Assembly (NCBI GenBank): GCA_009746045.1
Contig: RPFO01000972.1
Span: 712,124 to 776,123, forward strand
Reading direction: 5' to 3'
From: Mesostigma viride
Lineage: Eukaryota > Streptophyta > Mesostigmatophyceae > Mesostigmatales > Mesostigmataceae
DNA length: 64,000 bases
A program made the position numbers and the translations under genes. Below, in pieces: positions 25,601 through 39,000 of the stretch. Every line of letters starts with the position of its first letter. The first letter of the stretch is position 1. A model generated the notes under the pieces. That model had not been told where the DNA came from and searched no databases. It was given only the letters and a program-made list of their open reading frames with translations.

Positions 25601-28600
25601 GCGATGCATCAGGCAACCGATGGCACTGCGATGCATCAGGCAACCGATGGCACTGCGATGCACCAGGCAACCGATGGCACTGCGATGCATCAGGCAACCG
25701 ATGGCACTGCGATGCATCAGGCAACCGATGGCACTGCGATGCATCAGGCAACCGATGGCACTACATCAGGCAACCGATGGCACTGCGATGCATCAGGCAA
25801 CCGATGGCACTGCGATGCATCAGGCAACCGATGGCACTGCGATGCATCAGGCAACCGATGGCACTACATCAGGCAACCGATGGCGCTGCGATGCATCAAG
25901 CAACCGATGGCACTGCGATGCATCAGGCAACCGATGGCACTGCGATGCATCAGGCAACCGATGGCACTGCGATGCATCAGGCAACCGATGGCACTGCGAT
26001 GCATCAGGCAACCGATGGCACTGCGATGCATCAGGCAACCGATGGCACTGCGATGCATCAGGCAACCGATGGCACTGCGATGCATCAGGCAACCGATGGC
26101 ACTGCGATGCATCAGGCAACCGATGGCACTGCGATGCACCAGGCAACCGATGGCACTGCGATGCATCAGGCAACCGATGGCACTGCGATGCATCAAGCAA
26201 CCGATGGCACTGCGATGCATCAGGCAACCGATGGCACTGCGATGCATCAGGCAACCGATGGCACTGCGATGCATCAGGCAACCGATGGCACTGCGATGCA
26301 TCAGGCAACCGATGGCACTACATCAGGCAACCGATGGCACTGCGATGCATCAGGCAACCGATGGCACTACATCAGGCAACCGATGGCACTGCGATGCATC
26401 AGGCAACCGATGGCACTGCGATGCATCAGGCAACCGATGGCACTGCGATGCATCAGGCAACCGATGGCACTGCGATGCATCAGGCAACCGATGGCACTGC
26501 GATGCATCAGGCAACCGATGGCACTGCGATGCACCAGGCAACCGATGGCGCTGCGATGCATCAGGCAACCGATGGCACTGCGATGCATCAGGCAACCGAT
26601 GGCACTACATCAGGCAACCGATGGCACTGCGATGCATCAGGCAACCGATGGCACTGCGATGCATCAGGCAACCGATGGCACTGCGATGCACCAGGCAACC
26701 GATGGCACTGCATCAGGCAACCGATGGCACTGCGATGCACCAGGCAACCGATGGCACTGCGATGCATCAGGCAACCGATGGCACTACATCAGGCAACCGA
26801 TGGCACTGCGATGCATCAGGCAACCGATGGCACTGCGATACATCAGGCAACCGATGGCACTGCGATGCACCAGGCAACCGATGGCACTGCGATGCATCAG
26901 GCAACCGATGGCACTACATCAGGCAACCGATGGCACTGCGATGCATCAGGCAACCGATGGCACTGCGATGCATCAGGCAACCGATGGCACTGCGATGCAT
27001 CAGGCAACCGATGGCACTGCGATGCACCAGGCAACCGATGGCACTGCGATGCACCAGGCAACCGATGGCACTGCGATGCACCAGGCAACCGATGGCACTG
27101 CGATGCACCAGGCAACCGATGGCACTACATCAGGCAACCGATGGCACTGCGATGCATCAGGCAACCGATGGCACTGCGATGCATCAGGCAACCGATGGCA
27201 CTGCGATGCATCAGGCAACCGATGGCACTGCGATGCACCAGGCAACCGATGGCACTGCGATGCATCAGGCAACCGATGGCACTACATCAGGCAACCGATG
27301 GCACTGCGATGCATCAGGCAACCGATGGCACTGCGATGCATCAGGCAACCGATGGCACTGCGATGCATCAGGCAACCGATGGCACTGCGATGCATCAGGC
27401 AACCGATGGCACTGCGATGCACCAGGCAACCGATGGCACTGCGATGCACCAGGCAACCGATGGCACTACATCAGGCAACCGATGGCACTGCGATGCATCA
27501 GGCAACCGATGGCACTGCGATGCATCAGGCAACCGATGGCACTGCGATGCATCAGGCAACCGATGGCACTGCGATGCACCAGGCAACCGATGGCACTGCG
27601 ATGCATCAGGCAACCGATGGCACTACATCAGGCAACCGATGGCACTGCGATGCACCAGGCAACCAATGGCACTGCGATGCACCAGGCAACCGATGGCACT
27701 GCGATGCATCAGGCAACCGATGGCACTGCGATGCATCAGGCAACCGATGGCACTGCGATGCACCAGGCAACCGATGGCACTGCGATGCACCAGGCAACCG
27801 ATGGCACTGCGATGCATCAGGCAACCGATGGCACTGCGATGCATCAGGCAACCGATGGCACTGCGATGCATCAGGCAACCGATGGGACCGAGAAAGGGGT
27901 ACAGCTCAAGGCCAAGATGCGCCACCTACACACATGAATGCAAACTCATCGCATCCACTCTCCCCTACGTACCCTGTCCATAGTCGCATTCAGCCAGCGG
28001 CCACCATCGTCGCTGTCATCACCGCCATCACCGCCATGACCACCACCGTTTCCCTCCCACCTCCCCTTGATCAACAACAGGTACGTGCGTGACGAGTACA
28101 CCTGCCACGGCGGCCTCTCCCCCTCATCCCCCGGGGGCCAATGGGCCGCCATCTTGACCACCCCGCCTCGAGTGGCCAGCGGCGACAAGCGCATCCACTC
28201 GGAATTGGACAGGTAATCAAGGTCGATGCCCCCATCCAGGCCGTGGTCAGGGGTGGGGATGACAATGTCCTGGCCCGGCTTGTGGCAGGGGCCGACCGTG
28301 TGACCGCCGGGTAGCTCCTTGTCCAGGACCTGGGGGGGAGGGGGGGGGGATCAAAGTGAAGTGTGATGTAGGGAGTACCAGCGCACACTTGAAGTGTGGG
28401 ACATTGCGTAGGGTGTTTGTGACCGCTACTCATCGTGGGAATAGGTATTGCATGCCGTTTGAGGCGGAAGGTTATTTAAAGATCTTTTGCACATGCAACT
28501 TGAGGTAGAGATTGGGGAGGGGGGAGGGGGGAGGGGGGAAACGCACACCACGGCGCAGCAGCGCTGCGGATGACATGAGGTCACCCAGTTTCAAAAAGGT

Positions 28601-31600
28601 GTTTGCCTGAACATGGGACATAAGAGGGGTATGGATCCTTGTCATCACAACACCCTCACGGGAGGACAGGCTGAGATAGAGGGGTCAAGAGCCTGGGCGC
28701 AACGCCGCCAGCGTCCAGCATCGGCATGCAGGAAGCACACCAATGCGGCGTAGAAACCGATTTTTCAAGTCCGTCCATACCACAGCCGTGGGTATGCCCC
28801 TAAAACCCCTAAGGCTCCGGGAGAGGCCCATATATTCTCCCAAACCGGCGCCTCTGAATTAGTTCCAAGCCTATCTGTGGCCACTGGACCATGGGGCAGC
28901 CCTACTGCACCCGCTATGCTTTTGCTATGTCGAAGCTTTATTGCACCCACAGGGAGTGCCGGATCGTTTCGACGGGTCCAATCATGAGCCCTGTGGCATG
29001 CCTGTTGCATGAGGGAAGGGGGGGGGCTCTGCCCCCTGCCTGCAGTGCACACAAAGGGATTAAAAGCACTCTTTTGCTCCTTGACTTCCCAACGGGAGCA
29101 TGTGTTTGGTTAATGAATGAACGAACGAACAAACGAACGAACGAACGGACGAACGAACGAACGAACGAACGAACGAACGAACGAACGAACGAACGAACGA
29201 ACGAACGAACGAACGAACGAACGAACGAACGAACGAACGAACGAACGAACGAACGAACGAACGAACGAACGAACGAACGAACGAACGAACGAACGAACGA
29301 ACGAACGAACGAACGAACGAACGAACGAACGAACGAACGAACGAACGAACGAACGAACGAACGAACGAACGAACGAACGAACGAACGAACGAACGAACGA
29401 ACGAACGAACGAACGAACGAACGAACGAACGAACGAACGAACGAACGAACGAACGAACGAACGAACGAATGAATGAATGAATAGCCGCGCTCACCCGCCC
29501 GCAGCAGGGCAGCCCACAAGAATGGGGAAGATCCCACACTCACGCAGCCCATAACAGCCCACAGAGCCTCAGCCCTCTCCAGCCCGAAAAAGTGCAGCCC
29601 ATTCCAGTGCTATCACCAGCCCAGAGTCCAGTAGCTCATTAGAGGCCCACAGTACAGCGCTATGCTCACCAGCCCGTAGTAGTGCAGCCAGATGGAGTCG
29701 TCCAACAGGCCCCCAGCCGACGACAGCCGCTCGTTCGCCAGGTCGTTTCTGCTGCCGCACGTCCCGTACTCCCAGGGACCTACGAAAATGTGGTCGGCGC
29801 CGTTGTAGCGGTCCCACCAGGGGTGCGCCGCGCGGATGGATTCAACCACGTCCTCGTGGTAGCGCTGGGGGGTGGAGGGGGCGGGGGGGGGGGGGGGGGG
29901 GGGGGGGGGACGCAGGGAGAGTGTACTAATCATGGTGAGGGTGATGATGGATGCACCCGTATCATGGAAACCCAACAATCATCACGAAGACATTATTTAA
30001 AATTTTTTAAAATATGAGGAGTTTATGACGATGTATGGATTCCCGACATTGGAAAGCACAACTGTGGAGAAGACAAGAAAAGCCACGGGCAAAATGCCGT
30101 CTCCAAGCCCAGAATGGATGGGATGGGCAACCCCAACGAGCGATAGCTGGCAACTATTTATAAACAACACGCGGATACAAGAAATGAAGAGGACAACACG
30201 AACAAAAACCTGCAAGCCTTCAAGTAAAAAGGAACACCGCCATATTGCAAGAGGAGCTGGTCCGGGAAAGTGCTAAAATGTGCGACAAAGCCAAGACGTT
30301 TATCAAACGTCCCTGGCCCATCATACGCGAATGGATCACCCCATGCTATCTATACTCCCTACTCCATGCGTAGGCTACAAATAAGACATGCCCCCCACGG
30401 CAGTTCCCCATACGTACACGGCCTGCCCCACACCACGCTCTGTGCCTTGGCTACCAACAGCCAAGAGAAAGAAAGTCGCCCAACACCCCCGCTCACCATG
30501 CGCGTCTGCCACGACTGGGGCAGCCGCTCTGACCAGGTGGGCACGAAGAAGAAGTCCGCCTGTTTTGGGTCCGCCGTGCGGTGCTGGCTGTTCAGCAGCG
30601 CCAGGTGGAACAACATCTCGACGTTCACGTGCGCACGGCCCCCGTCCAGCGTGTAGGCATAGTTCATGCCGGATGTGAAGCGTGGCGGCAGCTCGTAGAC
30701 GTAGATGAGCGGCGAGAGGGGCTTGCGGGGGATCGTGGCGGGGGCCATGCCTGGGGATGGGGGTGGTGGAATATGTGGCAGGTGAGGAATGGGGCAACCG
30801 GGTGTTGGAATATGCGGCAGATAAGGATAGATCGTGGTCTTTAAATGCAGGAGATATAATTTCCGTCACGCATTTGATATGTTTTCCTTGACAGCATATT
30901 GAATTGCTGCACAACACAATGATGCCGCGGCTAGGAAAGTGCAGGAGAGCAATGGAGTCCAAACAGTCCCTCTGGTTTGTTCTATCAGTGCAGGAAAATT
31001 TTGTTCTATTAGTGCAGGAAGGCATCAGGGTGTTTAGAAATAACGTTTGGTCCTCATTATAGAGGTGCCAGCGTTGCCGAAAGGCAGCTAGCTAGCTTTG
31101 TGGAAGACCAGGAGATGCTCTATTTAAAACAACGCCTGATGGGCCTCTAGATGACCACACCTTGTCCTACACCCCGTTCCTTCCCCCTATCAGATCCCAA
31201 CCACCTCGGAACCACCACACCACCTGACACGCGGGCAGCGCTCTAGGAGATAAGGATCCCACCTATGCTTCTGCAACGAGTGCATAGCTCACTACTGCAG
31301 GTGCCGTCTCACCCAGGGTAGGCCACTTTGTTCATGCCATCGTCAGCACACACCCTGTAAGCCAGCAGTGCTCACCAACAGTACGCAAACTACAGCCCAT
31401 GCATGCCTCGTTGGTAAGCCAGCAGCGCTCACCAGAGGTACGCAACTACAGCACGTGCCGCTATGGCCAGCAGCTATGCCTCTCTTGCAAGTACGCTCAC
31501 CCTAGATAGGCGAACGAGCGCATGCACTACTCTAGTGTGTGCCAGCAGCGCTCACCTGTGCTAAAAGGGTGCGGCCGCACCACCGCGCCATGTCGCGCCC

Positions 31601-32685
31601 CGTCTCCCGTGAACGTGAACAGGTCAGAATCGGGGCTGGTGGTCGCCTTGCGCACCACCTCCACACCAACGCCGCTGTCGTCACGGCCAAGGGTCAACGA
31701 GCAGTCGATGCCCCACGTGCCCGGCTTGCACCTGTAGTGGATAGGGACGATGATGCCCAGCAACCACAATAATAGCAACGATTAAGGATATAATGAAGCA
31801 GTCGATGCCCCACGTGGCCGGCTGGCACCTGCGGCAGATAGGGGAAGACATTGATACTACTAGTGGAAGCGATCTTGGGTTCAAGTGTTATACCCTGCAT
31901 TACAAGCATTATCGCGGTACCATTGCGCCTACACCCCCATTCAGCCTGGCCCCCCTGATAGAAGGCCTTGAACAACACTCTAGTCTCGTGGACGAAGGAT
32001 CAAGGGCCACCCTGTACTCAATGCTGGCATTTGGTTGGCAGCATCACAGAGCCCGCCCCGCTGCAAGCAAGTCTATAAATTGTTATTATACTCCCAGTAC
32101 TTGAAAGCTCTGGGCAGCAAGGCTGCATGATTACTGTGGCATGCATCCACCACCTCAATCCCATTTTGCACACACCAAAGCCACTTGGGTACCTTCATAG
32201 GACAAAATTGCATACATGATTATCTAGTACATGCTTATCTCCATGATTATCTCCATGATTATCTCCATGATTACATCCATAGTTATCTCCAGGGTTATCT
32301 ACCATGATTATATCCATGGTTATCTCCATGGTTATCTCCATGATTATATCCACGATTATATCCATAGTTATCTCCATGATCATATCCATAGTTATCTCCA
32401 CGGTTATCTACCATGATGATCTACAAATTACTATCCACATGGGGCGTGCACCCACCGGCAGAACCCAGTGTCGCAGAAGCCGTCACCGCTGCAGTCATTG
32501 AGCAGCCGTGCGCAGTCCCAGGAGAGTGGCTCCTCGGGGCCGACCCCGCAGTTGCTCTGACAACCATGACAATCGCATGACGGGGAACCGATGTTTGTGG
32601 GACAAAGGGGAACGGTGGTTCTACCACTGTCAGTTGCTCACGCAAGGAGTCAGAGAGGGAGAGGGAGAGGGGGGGGGGGGGGGCG

Positions 32686-32731
<46 letters not shown>

Positions 32732-32949
32732 GGGGGGGGGGGGGGCAGGGAATGAGAAGATAGATAGATAGATTTGGTGAGCTATGCTCATTTTATCTAT
32801 GACTAACCTGCTGAGCAGAGAATGCAACGCCGTATAGCACAAAGAGAAGAAATGAAATATTTTTCAGAAAAATATTTTTTGGGCTGGCACCTGTACCCTA
32901 GCCACCCACGTAGGGGTTGGCTGGACAGGGGGTTGCTATAAAAAGTGGG

Positions 32950-33042
<93 letters not shown>

Positions 33043-36000
33043 GGGTGGGTGGGTGGGTGGGTGGGTGGGTGGGTGGGTGGGTGGGTGGGTGGGTGGGTGG
33101 GTGGGTGGGTGGGTGGGTGGGTGGGTGGGTGGGTGGGTGGGATGGTGGGGGGATGGTGGGGGGATGGTGGGATGGATGGGATGGATGGGGTGGATGGGAT
33201 GGGTGGGATGGGTGGGATGGATGGGATGGATGGGATGGATGGGATGGATGGGATGGATGGATGGATGGATGGATGGATGGATGGATGGATGGATGGATGG
33301 ATGGATGGATGGATGGATGGATGGATGGATGGATGGATGGATGGATGGATGGATGGATGGATGGATGGATGGATGGATGGATGGATGGATGGATGGATGG
33401 ATGGATGGATGGATGGATGGATGGATGGATGGATGGATGGATGGATGGATGGATGGATGGATGGATGGATGGATAGATAGATAGGTGTTATTATTTTTGT
33501 CTGTTGCTCTAGCAACACCGTGCAAGGGACAGGGAGCAGGGGGGCATCGGCGGTCGGGCTTCCACCAGGAAAGGAGAGGAGCAACAAGCGGGGAACTTCT
33601 GGCCTTATCATGATCGGCCGTACATAAAACACTTAACGATGCTGCTTGGTGCAGCTTTGTGCTTGCGTCCGCACCACTACATAAAAAACAAGATGTTGCA
33701 CTCCCTGATCGCATGATCGGGCATCTGAGCCAGCAAGACGTGCTGCCTGCAGACTAGTGAGCACAACTCTCTACCTGTGCGTGCAACAGCATGGCGGGCT
33801 ACCTGCCTGGCCGGTGCCTGTACCTCTGGTTAGCTTCAATAACACTTGCGTTGAACGCAGCGCATTGCTTACCTGCGAGTAGCCGACACTGCACTCGCAG
33901 CGGGCACCCGTATCGCTGGGAATGCAGTCGCCGCGGTCACTGCACGCGTCGGGGCAGTCGCCCTGGGGGGGGAGCAAGCTGCCGCCTAACCTGTCCCTGC
34001 GCGATATCTGGGAGACCACCTGGCCAGGGCTGCCTGCGACAAGAGACCTGGCGCGTGGAGGGCAAAGGAGATGGGTTGCACAGGCAGAGATGGGCGCGTG
34101 GTGAGCATGGGTTGCATTGGTCACGATGCCTATTGCATGCGACGAATACCCGCCTCCCGTTTGTGTTCTAGGGATGGTGATGGGCAGGTGACACGCCAGG
34201 CAGGGGCACCAGGCATACACGTTAGTGTCGGGAAGGCAAACACCCGGTGGTGACACAATGGCCTGTGTCTAGAAATACTAGCATGGGTGGGCCACAGCCA
34301 GCCTGCGTTGATTATGGGTGGGCACCAGCCAGCCGCATTTAGGAAGCCCACCCACAGCTACTCACTTAAAGATACTGTCATTACCGTGCTAAGTTGTGAG
34401 TTTAAGGTTGCGTTACCGCAACAAGAAATTTGGGCGGTGACCGCAACTTTTAAGCCTGCGTGCCATCGCAACTTAACGCGATAGTGACTCAAGTTGTTGG
34501 TGTCAGGCCATTCTTGGCCGCGCAGGAGGCCTCTTTTGGCCAAGGTCTTGACCCGCTATGTGATGTTTAGGCAGCAAAATACACGCAAGCTCCACTGGCG
34601 CGCAGACTTGACGCGTGACCGCGTTAAGTTGCGACGCAGAATTATAGGCTTCGATCGCAGCTCAACGCGGTGATGACTGTACAGGGTAGATATACATGGC
34701 AAGATCGACTAAACGCCTTTCTAGAAGTATCACTGTGGGCGGGAACCAGCCATCCTGCGTTTAGGAAGACCACCACCCACTGCTACCTCCCTTGATGCAC
34801 ACGATAAGGTATGATTAGGCGCCTTCAAGTACGGTAGTGGATGCCCCCACGATCCGAACAGGGCAATGCACCCCCTGGTCGTGAGGAAGCTAGCCTCTGA
34901 ACGTGCAAACCACAAGGGGCACAGGCTACGACGGGAGCCACACAACCGTGCGGGGAGAGGGGCATGCACACCGGTGGTTGCGCACCCGGTTGCACAACAG
35001 GAAGCGCGCGTGGGAGACGCGCACAAGCTCATGTATTGGTCTCTTGTTTGGCCAGAGACATTGCGGATTTGTTATCCTGCCGTGACAGGACCGATTTTCT
35101 TGCCGCACAAGCTTCCTATACAAGGCGACTGGGGGCTGGCAGGCTGCCACCCTTTCAATAGGGTAGCTCACATGTAATATGTACATTAAGCTTTTTGCCA
35201 TCCCTTCATTCAGCTGGCTTGGACTTCCCTGTTTCTCGTGCTCGTCCGTTTTCTCTGCATTGTTGTAATGACTTACTTAACAATTCATATTGATGAATAT
35301 ATTCGACCGATTGTCTAATTGACATATTCGACAGGAACCCTGCACCTCCTCACTGGCCGCAGGGCACGGGACAAGTGTGGATTACAATGGCCTCCTCACT
35401 GGCCGCAGCGCACGAGACAAGTGTGGATTACAGTGGCCTCCTCACTGGCCGCAGCGCACGAGACAAGTGCGGATTACAATGGCCTCCTCACTGGCCGCAG
35501 CGCACGAGACAAGTGTGGATTACAATGGCCTCCTCACTGGCCGCAGCGCACGAGACAACTGTGGATTACAATGGCCTCCTCACTGGCCGCAGCGCACGAG
35601 ACAAGTGTGGATTACAGTGGCCTCCTCACCGGTGGTAGCGCACCCAGTTGCCAAAGTTGGTCAGCGGCTTGCGCAGCAGGGACTCCTGGGTGAGACCCTG
35701 GAATGCGTTCTCACGCCGGTGGAGCTCCACGCAGGTGGTCTGAACGTGATGGTGGCGGGTGGCGGGTGACAGCAACAGCATGCAGGGAAGAGCAATGCGG
35801 AGACAGATGAGTGGAAACGACATAGGGGTGTGCGCCCTTCTTATCAACAATACAGTGAACAATACAGTGAATCAGGAGAGGTGAAACCGTGGGCCAGGAG
35901 AGGTGATTGTCTAGGAATTGCAGGCTCATTTTTTTAAGTCTCGTTTGAGAATCTGGAAGGCCAGAAACAACAAGTTCTTGAGGGCGTTTGGAGTCCTTCC

Positions 36001-39000
36001 TTGCCATTGCTAGCAAGGGGAGCCCCAGAGGCAGGATGGGAAGGGAAAGGAGGGCAGAGTGAGGTGGCAGAACGTCAAGAGAGTGGGGCGATGCTAAGAT
36101 TGGGAGAGAGAGAAGAGCAGGGGGAGGAGGGGAGGCGGGGAGGCGGGGAGGAGGGGAGGAGGGGAGGCGGGGAGGAGGGGAGGAGGGGAGGAGGGGAGGA
36201 GGGAGGAGGGGAGGAGGGGAGGAGGGGAGGAGGGGAGGAGGGGAGGAGGGAGGAGGGGAGGAGGGGAGGAGGGGAGGAGGGGAGGAGGGAGGAGGGGAGG
36301 AGGGGAGGAGGGGAGGAGGGAGGAGGGGAGGAGGGGAGGAGGGGAGGAGGAGGAGGGAGGAGGGAGGAGGGGAGGGGGAGGAGGGGAGGAGGGGAGGAGG
36401 GGAGGAGGGGAGGAGGGGAGGAGGGGAGGAGGGGAGGAGGGGAGGAGGGGAGGAGGAGGGGAGGAGGGGAGGAGGGGAGGAGGGGAGGAGGGGAGGAGGG
36501 AGGAGGGGAGGAGGGGAGGAGGGGAGGGGGAGGAGGGGAGGAGGGGAGGAGGGGAGGAGGGGAGGAGGGGAGGAGGGAGGAGGGAGGAGGGGAGGAGGGG
36601 AGGAGGGGAGGAGGGGAGGAGGGGAGGAGGGGAGGAGGGGAGGAGGGGAGGAGGGGAGGACAGGAGGACAGGAGGACAGGAGGAGGGTAAGAGAAGGAGA
36701 ACGATGATGGAAAATGAGGCGACGCTTGTTTGTTCAAAATATTGACAAAAGGTGGTGCGATCCATGAGTGAGGCTGCCACGCACAGGCGTACATATGGTG
36801 ACAACAGCGAGCCTCACGGTGAGGAACAAAATGCCGAAAGGACGAGGCCGAAGACTTTCTAAATAATAACAAAATGCCGAAAGGACGAGGCCGAAGACTT
36901 TCTAAATAATAACAAAATGCCGAAAGGACGAGGCCGAAGACTTGCTAAATATCTCCAGACAAACGGCCGCACATGCACAGTTCGCACACAGGGAAGTAGA
37001 TTGCAGGTATTTACAAAGGCAGTGTCAAGTCATCCCAAGCAACTCGTCCATGACTTGCCATTCATCAATGAGGATGCGTTTACCATCATATCCCGAGAGA
37101 CTGCAATACTTCAGAAAAAATCGTCTTAGCGTTTTGTCTCATTGCACAAAACAAAGCTAGCCCGATCACACAACACCAGCTGCCCGTCCCTTACCAAGCG
37201 CATCCTCGGTGTACGTCAACAAACTCCACAAGAGAGCCCAACAACAACCTCACAAACAAGGACCATCGAGAGACCCTTGGGATCCTCACCGCGCGCTCCT
37301 CGGTGTAGAAGAGTCCCGCCCGGTCACAGTCCCTCAGGCACTCGCACGTCGTCATGCGACCGGCGCAGCCCATATTGCCCGCGGGAAGGATGCCCTGGTG
37401 GTGACGACAATGAATCAATATAAATATCAACCGTAATAAGACCGAATCAATATTAGCCGTCAAAACATCAAGACTTTTAGTATGGCAGGAACGATAACAC
37501 GAATAAGAGCAACATGCACAGCCCATGTTGCCCACCGGAAGGATGCCCTGATGGCGATGACATCGACAACAACAGCACCAGTATCACTTCGGCATGGACA
37601 GTAGCATGCGTAGAAGTAACGTGCATGGCCCATGTTGCCCGCGGGGACGACAACCCCTGTCTGCCTGCATAGCGCCTGCACATACGGATGGCACGCCATG
37701 CATGGGGACTCCAGTCCTATCCTGTGGACCACCGCACTGCTCCCGCTCACATCAGTCACCGTAGTACTCACGAACCAGTACAATTGCAGCACAGTCTGCC
37801 AAACAAAAAGTGCCACCGGTGCACATCAGCAACAACTAGCACAGCGCGATCTATAATCATTTTTATTAATAGTAACACCAATTACTAGCACAGCAGCATC
37901 TACCACACCCACCTCCATGCACGCCGGCAGCGCGTTGGTGCCGCAGTCATCCCCCGTGAGCCAGGGGGGGCACGCGCACGCCCGCGTGACCGAGTTGCAC
38001 GTGCCCACGCCGCTGCAGCCGTTGGGGCAGGGCGAATCACCTTCCTCTTCGTCTTCCTCTCGCAACGAGGACAGCGGCGACGAGCCGCCACTCCCTTGGG
38101 AGCCATCCCCCACCCTGGGCACCCAGAACGGCGGCCTCCTGCCGTCGACAGGTAGCGCTGCCGCGGGCCATGAGGGGGCCATCCCTAGCACTGCCGGCGT
38201 GGCGCCCCTGCGCGCCGCCACCTGGCGTGAGTTCGCCCCATCTCCCCTGCCATCTTCCATCTGAGAGCGAGAGTTGTCATGGGCGTCCTGGTTGTGCGAG
38301 GGCGCAGCGACAGGCTGCTGGGCTGGGGGGCTAAGTGCGGGGGCGGGCTGCGGTCCCACAGAGTTGTCCCGTAGGGATGCCCCGCTGCCACCATAGGAAG
38401 TCGCATCCCACCCTGTCTCTGCTGCTGCTGGCGCCGGCGCTGCTGCTGCTGGCATTGGTGCTGGCGCTGCTGTTCCGGTTGTCGGTGTCGCTGCTGCTGC
38501 CGCCGTTGATGCGGCCGCTGCAGCCGCCGCCGCAGCTGCCGCCGCTGCCGCGGCCGCCTCGTAGCGCCGAATGGATGCCTCCAACTTGGCTGCTGCCGCA
38601 TCCGCTGCAGTCGCGTCACTACCCTGAAGGGGGTTGGACACTGTGGGCCCCCCCACACCCTGGCTCGTTTCCCTTGCTTGGTTGGACGTGCTCGCACCCG
38701 CGGCGGGTACCGTGGTCCCACCGCCAGTCTGTGATGGCAGGGCGTTGCTGGCCAGCCAGGGGTTGATTGCCACCTGGCCGGCGCCAGGGGCCCCCTGGGG
38801 GCCGCCCAGGTTGTTCCACCAGTTCACCTGGCCGGGGAGAGTGGACACGCCAAAGCCAGCGCCTGCTGCGGGCCCCCCCCACCCCACGCCTGCCACGCCT
38901 GCCACGCCCCCCACGCCCCCCATGCCTGCCACGCCCCCCATGCCCCCCATGCCTGCCATGCCCCCCACGCCCCCCATGCCTGCCACACCCCCCACGCCCC

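Noticed and set aside
24609-28092. ORFs of 1,069-1,124 codons across the 27-bp repeat
   Set aside because: All three plus frames are open simply because the repeat unit lacks stops. The array lies in an intron between matched splice sites of a minus-strand gene.
28061-28329. Exon 9 ending at GTGGGAGG (28060)
   Set aside because: It gives phase 2, incompatible with exon 10. Extending to the GTACGT donor at 27972 gives phase 0 and a continuous exostosin domain.
28938-29552. NERT/SFVR-repeat ORFs
   Set aside because: Translation of (GAAC)n microsatellite.
33873-33962. Exon 4 starting at the better-looking acceptor at 33963
   Set aside because: It breaks the frame with exon 3 (phase 2). Starting at 33978 restores a single frame through all 11 exons.
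36001-36872. Long Gly/Glu/Arg and Ser/Pro/Leu ORFs
   Set aside because: Low-complexity readings of the purine tract in intron 2.
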